The position numbers and the translations under genes are program-made. The notes under the pieces were generated by a model that saw nothing but the letters and a program-made list of their open reading frames with translations, searched no databases and had not been told where the DNA came from. A stretch of 64,000 nucleotides of DNA, taken from assembly GCF_032884065.1 (NCBI RefSeq), contig NC_088872.1, forward strand, positions 1,054,001 to 1,118,000, in the 5' to 3' direction. Each line of letters opens with the position of its first letter. Within the stretch, counting starts at the first letter, position 1. The stretch is from Artemia franciscana. Its lineage: Eukaryota; Arthropoda; Branchiopoda; Anostraca; Artemiidae. Below are positions 63,905 through 64,000 of this stretch, piece by piece.

Positions 63905-64000
63905 TAAAAAACAAGTTTTTTTTTAAATTGAAAGTAAGTAGCAACAATAGATCTCAAAACGAACTGAACTTATTCCGTATGTAAAAGGGTTGCCATCCTC
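63905..64000 (+). mobile_element. Interspersed repeat family 1, start of a copy cut by the window end
   Basis: AAAAACAAGTTTTTTTTTAAATTGAAAGTAAGTAGCAACA-type left end, then CTCAAAACGAACTGAACTTATTCCGTATG and GGGTTGCC, matching the left arm of copy B with substitutions. It continues past the window. Confidence 0.7.

Overview
The window looks like nuclear DNA from an invertebrate animal. It is AT-rich, carries long (TA)n arrays, splits genes into small exons separated by kilobases of repeat-filled intron, and contains decayed LINEs, MITE-like elements and a satellite array. The host gene is an arthropod-type TCF/LEF (pangolin) gene. The most abundant interspersed repeat (inverted termini AGTAAGGAGCGAC) resembles repeats I associate with brine shrimp (Artemia); that species guess is from memory and was not checked.

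Region by region. 1-9.2 kb: AT-rich, geneless, with a 580-bp direct duplication, short tandem repeats and a (TA)n tract. 9.2-9.9 kb: decayed LINE reverse-transcriptase end on the minus strand. 10.6-12.9 kb: degenerate tandem family with ACT/CTA trinucleotide cores. 13.7-17.5 kb: decayed endogenous viral element of Polinton/Maverick or adintovirus type. Its plus strand carries a minor virion (X-like) protein, a double-jelly-roll major capsid protein and an adenain-type protease; its minus strand carries an intact small ORF, a CARD-like ORF and a larger decayed ORF. 17.5-24.3 kb: interspersed repeats and a three-copy 255-bp tandem array.

24.6-38.7 kb: the first three coding exons of a plus-strand TCF/pangolin gene. 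They have consensus splice sites and phases that join cleanly (0, then 1, then 0), separated by introns of about 6.5 and 7.2 kb. Exon 1 encodes the beta-catenin-binding N-terminus; the HMG box is not in the window and should lie downstream. Intron 1 holds a MITE with an 8-bp target duplication, three perfect CRE palindromes and a LINE tail. Intron 2 holds an eIF1 (SUI1) retropseudogene joined to an unexplained upstream reading frame.

38.7-64 kb: no exon I can support. It contains a 41.8-46.7 kb satellite whose basic unit is about 95 bp, organised into a 392-bp higher-order repeat with signs of a 784-bp super-period. The satellite is interrupted by a LINE 3' end and by a MITE containing a 68-bp-arm palindrome. 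Further copies of the main interspersed repeat and three long (TA)n arrays follow.

The only gene likely to be functional is TCF/pangolin, the nuclear effector of Wnt signalling. Almost everything else reads as relics of mobile elements, viruses and retrocopies.
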